Positions 61,060 through 64,000 of a DNA stretch of 64,000 nt are shown here, one piece after another (the stretch's first letter is position 1; each line of letters starts with the position of its first letter). The notes under the pieces were generated by a model. That model saw nothing but the letters and a program-made list of their open reading frames with translations, was not told the DNA's origin and did not search any database. The stretch is from CAKZNE01 sp040222435 (GTDB lineage Bacteria; Bacteroidota; Bacteroidia; Flavobacteriales; Schleiferiaceae). The stretch covers positions 2,604,001 through 2,668,000 of the forward strand of contig OZ243107.1 of assembly GCA_965212245.1 (NCBI GenBank), in the 5' to 3' direction. The translations under genes were made by a program, and so were the position numbers.

Positions 61060-62694
61060 TTAATTTCGGATAAACGCTTTCCTGGTAATTACTTCCTTAT
61101 TACGAAGTATCACAATTATATAGAGACCATTGCGCCAGTTACCGGTTGCAATTTTCTGGTTAGTTCCCGGTATAGAAACGGTTTGGCGATTGTATACCAC
61201 TTTACCGCTTAAGTCGGTTACCAATACCTGAAGATCATCCGTAGGATTTCCAATGTTCTCTATGGCAAGAACACCATCTGTTACCGGATTGTTGACGATA
61301 AACAAATCTTCATCGCTGGAAACAGGCACACTATCACCAAAATAGGAACCATTGATGGCCAGGTACCCGGTGCCGCCTGGATCCAGCCAATCACGCAAAC
61401 GCCTTTCCGGAATATTGCCATTGCCGGCCCAGCTGTAGCTGAACTTACCAAAATAATCCAGACCGTTGGGCGAACTACAGGCCGCAGCACCCCCGGTTAA
61501 AACCCCACGAAGCAGACCATCTTCATCATATAAGGGGCAACCTGAAGATCCGGCTTCTGTAGTTCCAAAACCATTTACAGTTGGAATCCAGTTTACTACC
61601 CAATGCGTACCACTCACGCGCCCGTCAAATGAACCGGAGGAAGCGGGACTTGAATAAACCGATATTTTTTTAAGATCTCCGTTAGGGTGATGAATGCTGG
61701 CGCCATTTAGGGGCGTATCATCTCCTTTTCGGTTCCAACCAATATAATAGGCATTAAAGGCAGCTGGTATATTGGTGTTCAGCTCCAGCAAAAAGAAGTC
61801 AGAACCCAGGTCTCCACCATTATCATCACTATTAGCCAGTAAGCGTGCTCCGGTTATTCTTTGCTGCGCCAGGTTCCCCTCTGAGGGGGGAGAAGTGCAA
61901 TTATCAGATTGATAATTAAAATAAAAAGTCCAGCTGTTAAGATCAGCCGCTGAAACGTAGTTACCCGGTGAGATAATGCCACAATGTTCTGCCGTAAGCA
62001 GGTAAGGGGCATAGCTGTAATTGGCTGTATTGACAATGCTTCCTGTACAAAACCCAAGGGATGGCCCTAATTTTACCAATATCCGCACCACGGAATTTTT
62101 AATGTCGGAGAAGTTATTTCCTTCGCTGCAATTCACGTTTACCTGACAAGGCCCGCTATTCCCAAAATCAGAGGCTTTCTGTTTAAAATGAGGAAGCCTG
62201 GGCTCCAGGCTCATGCCATAAATATGCAAGTAAGCTTTGCTTGAGGATGAGCGGCTTAATTGAATAAATTGTTCCTCTGCTACAGGAATACCGGTATAAA
62301 CGGAACCAGGTAAATTTTCAAGGGAAATGCTTTCTATAAGGTAGCCCCCGGCATTCATTATATAAACCGTGTCTTCCTCCGTCAGGTTATTAATAGTTGC
62401 ATAAATGCGACTGCTCAGTTCCGGGTGTAAAATATGCCAGGTAAAGTTTTGCCGGCTGGCGCTTTGTTCCGGGTAAGCTTCATTTAATGAAAGATCCAGC
62501 TCTTTAAAAACTCCGTATACATCAATTCGCGAATAAGCCTGTAATGAATCCGTCTTTTCCCGGAGTCCGGTTTCAGTAAGGAGTACCTTTTGCTGTGCCG
62601 GAAGGTCTTTAAAACGTGCAGGTAACTTCTGGGCGTATAGCCCCGAAAAACTAAAGAGGAGTGTTAAGAACAAAAGTAGAGAGCGGTAAATCAC
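61060..62694 (-). CDS. T9SS-secreted trypsin-like serine endopeptidase
   Basis: 544 residues. Signal peptide (to LYAQ, residue 22), an N-terminal prodomain (about 25-175), a chymotrypsin-fold domain with the triad H237 (LTAEHCG), D299 (LGSDFFLLEL) and S384 (GSSGCPLYDEDG), and a T9SS type A sorting domain (ending RKAFIRN). Layout and motifs resemble lysyl endopeptidases of Bacteroidota. Cysteines C183/C189 and C216/C239 may pair. Specificity is not fixed here. Starts 3 bp after the upstream receiver gene's stop. Confidence 0.88.
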   Translation of the reverse strand: MIYRSLLLFLTLLFSFSGLYAQKLPARFKDLPAQQKVLLTETGLREKTDSLQAYSRIDVYGVFKELDLSLNEAYPEQSASRQNFTWHILHPELSSRIYATINNLTEEDTVYIMNAGGYLIESISLENLPGSVYTGIPVAEEQFIQLSRSSSSKAYLHIYGMSLEPRLPHFKQKASDFGNSGPCQVNVNCSEGNNFSDIKNSVVRILVKLGPSLGFCTGSIVNTANYSYAPYLLTAEHCGIISPGNYVSAADLNSWTFYFNYQSDNCTSPPSEGNLAQQRITGARLLANSDDNGGDLGSDFFLLELNTNIPAAFNAYYIGWNRKGDDTPLNGASIHHPNGDLKKISVYSSPASSGSFDGRVSGTHWVVNWIPTVNGFGTTEAGSSGCPLYDEDGLLRGVLTGGAAACSSPNGLDYFGKFSYSWAGNGNIPERRLRDWLDPGGTGYLAINGSYFGDSVPVSSDEDLFIVNNPVTDGVLAIENIGNPTDDLQVLVTDLSGKVVYNRQTVSIPGTNQKIATGNWRNGLYIIVILRNKEVITRKAFIRN

Positions 62695-62697
62695 TTT

Positions 62698-63159
62698 TTA
62701 AGATAATAGTCTCTGTCTTAACAGGAATTCAAGCTGGTCGTTCGCACGTTCCAGTTTTTCAATCAATTCTTTATTCTCGCGCCTAAGGCGAAATACCTCA
62801 TAAGCACTTTCAATAGTGGCTCTTAATTCATCTTCCTGCCAGGGCTTATTCAGGTAGCGATATACCTGCCCTTTATTAATGGCATCAATTACAGCATTTA
62901 TATCTGAATAACCGGTGATGAGAATACGCATGGGTTCAGGATTGATCTTTTGAACTTCCATTAAAAATTCAATCCCGGTCATTTCCGGCATGCGCTGATC
63001 AGTAAGTATAAGATCCAGGTGCTGGTTATCGAAAATCTTTAGTGCCTCTATTCCTGATTCGGCAATAAACACATTATAATCCCTTCTGAAAGTGGCTTTA
63101 AATGCCTGAAGGTTATGAACCTCATCATCCACATACAGAATGTTTATTTTCGAACTCAT
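62698..63159 (-). CDS. Stand-alone receiver-domain protein
   Basis: 153 residues: receiver domain with acidic pair D11/D12, phospho-acceptor D54 (LILTDQRMPEMTG) and conserved Lys in YLNKPW, then a C-terminal coiled coil (about 122-153). There is no DNA-binding domain; PilZ or HD-GYP output is also absent. It may act with the divergent ThiF-like protein (91-bp gap) or the protease downstream (3-bp gap). Confidence 0.9.
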   Translation of the reverse strand: MSSKINILYVDDEVHNLQAFKATFRRDYNVFIAESGIEALKIFDNQHLDLILTDQRMPEMTGIEFLMEVQKINPEPMRILITGYSDINAVIDAINKGQVYRYLNKPWQEDELRATIESAYEVFRLRRENKELIEKLERANDQLEFLLRQRLLS

Positions 63160-63249
63160 TTTTAATTTCAGGAATAATAATGAATGCCAAAGTAAACCAT
63201 ATTTTTAGACAAAATCTTATTTTGGCGCCTCAATCCAAGTAAAAAAAAT

Positions 63250-64000
63250 ATGACAATAAATAGGCTTAGAGGTCTGAAACAGTCCTTGGGAGCTCTGCAA
63301 AAATCTGACAATCAGAATTATAAAGTTGGTATATTTGATTTATCCAAAATGGATCATGTAGAACGGTTGCATGAGTTGGTAAGTCAAAAACCCTGGCTTG
63401 TAACGCATGATAAGCTTGAAGGTCAGATCAAAGAGCTCTACAAAATCAGACATCCAAAGGATCGCCTAAAGGATAAAGACCTGGAGGAGGCCTATCAGAA
63501 TTGGTTAGTACATCATGATCCTTTTACCTATGGAGTTTGGGTACATTATCCATGGAATAACAAATTAGTTCATCTTGTAAATAAGGATGAATTTATTGAA
63601 CTGAGAACATCACGAAATAAATATAAAATCACGGAGGAAGAACAACAACTCCTTTCTCATAAAATTGTAGGGGTCATTGGGCTCTCAGTAGGACAGTCTG
63701 CGGCAGTAACCATGGCAATTGAAAGAGTGTTCGGTACTTTGCGTATAGCAGATTTTGATACCCTTGAACTCACCAACCTTAACCGTATACGCAGGGGTGT
63801 AGATGCCCTTGGCCAACCTAAAACCACTATGGTGGCCCGTGAAATTGCTGAGATAGACCCCTTTTTAAAAGTAGAAGTATTTGAAGAAGGAATAACTGAA
63901 GAAAATCTGGATCACTTCCTTACCGCAAACGGTAAGATGGATGCTTTGATAGAAGAGTGTGATGGCCTGGATATAAAAGTTCTTGCACGGCTTAAAGCCC
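63250..64000 (+). CDS. ThiF/E1-like adenylyltransferase (Rv1355c-type), partial
   Basis: The gene runs off the right edge; 250 codons are visible. Residues about 130-250 form a ThiF/MoeB/E1-like Rossmann domain: KIVGVIGLSVGQSAAVTMA where GLSVGQS replaces the usual G-x-G-x-x-G, then ADFDTLELTNLNRI, the arginine-containing RRGVDALGQPKT, and EECDGLDIK. The first 130 residues (HERLHELV-like, WLVHHDPFTYGVWVHYPW) match the extended N-terminus of the Rv1355c family. These enzymes adenylate a C-terminus or small acid; substrate unknown. Start ATG at 63250 follows an A-rich leader. Confidence 0.75.
   Translation, partial: MTINRLRGLKQSLGALQKSDNQNYKVGIFDLSKMDHVERLHELVSQKPWLVTHDKLEGQIKELYKIRHPKDRLKDKDLEEAYQNWLVHHDPFTYGVWVHYPWNNKLVHLVNKDEFIELRTSRNKYKITEEEQQLLSHKIVGVIGLSVGQSAAVTMAIERVFGTLRIADFDTLELTNLNRIRRGVDALGQPKTTMVAREIAEIDPFLKVEVFEEGITEENLDHFLTANGKMDALIEECDGLDIKVLARLKA

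Noticed and set aside
1..64000. tRNA, rRNA, CRISPR, phage or integrated element
   Set aside because: No cloverleaf, conserved ribosomal stretch, repeat-spacer array, integrase or attachment repeat was seen when reading both strands by eye; a tRNAscan or repeat search would settle it.

Overview
The window looks like a chromosomal segment from a member of the Bacteroidota. The signs are several secreted proteins with C-terminal type IX secretion (T9SS) sorting domains, a SusC-like TonB-dependent receptor beside HmuY-like proteins, LytTR and TPR or propeller two-component systems typical of the phylum, PKD-repeat surface proteins, and -7 promoter elements resembling TAnnTTTG with few Shine-Dalgarno sites. 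Coding density is high. I see no rRNA, tRNA, CRISPR array, phage, insertion sequence or replication origin. The order or genus cannot be fixed from this sequence alone; a free-living, probably aquatic, aerobic or microaerobic bacterium is an inference.

Layout. 1-1.7 kb: start of a CcoI-type copper P-type ATPase, divergent from an FNR/CRP regulator across a perfect 14-bp palindrome, then a lone cyclic-nucleotide-binding domain protein. 1.7-3.9 kb: secreted hydrolase/NTF2-like/PD40 fusion. 4.0-4.6 kb: AT-rich patch with a 3-TM protein and a convergent 45-residue peptide. 4.7-9.1 kb: NarL-type two-component pair downstream of a cassette (secreted FN3-like protein A plus hypothetical B) that was duplicated, with one B copy reduced to its 3' end. 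9.3-11.3 kb: sulfotransferase, ECF sigma factor with membrane partner, GIY-YIG protein. 11.4-22 kb: LRR protein, a 1372-residue PhoX-like T9SS protein, a di-haem peroxidase, a DUF6265-like protein and a six-PKD T9SS protein. 22.2-25.9 kb: LytTR regulator with propeller histidine kinase. 27.2-34.4 kb: AraC regulator with a cysteine cluster, divergent from a probable haem/iron uptake operon (DUF6607-like, T9SS HmuY-like, TonB receptor, HmuY-like lipoprotein, DoxX-like).

34.4-41.1 kb: vWA lipoprotein, second LytTR system, DUF4105 protein, DksA-like zinc finger, GAPDH. 41.2-48.4 kb: a tightly packed minus-strand run of TlpA-like thioredoxin, gatB, lpxK, miaA, an ion channel and an ABC-2 exporter. 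48.8-56.4 kb: another packed run of BatA-like protein, a dihydroorotase-like protein lacking metal ligands, two glycosyltransferases, a small membrane protein, CCA-adding enzyme and a pRiA4b ORF-3 protein. 56.4-60.2 kb: a five-gene operon coupling a LolCDE/MacB-like ABC transporter with a histidine-rich loop to two paralogous exported CFFC-motif proteins (DUF3299-like) and a hydrolase; this is the best candidate for a poorly described system here, probably metal-related. 60.2-64 kb: CoA-binding protein, lipoprotein, T9SS trypsin-like protease, stand-alone receiver protein, and the start of a ThiF/E1-like (Rv1355c-type) protein that runs off the window.
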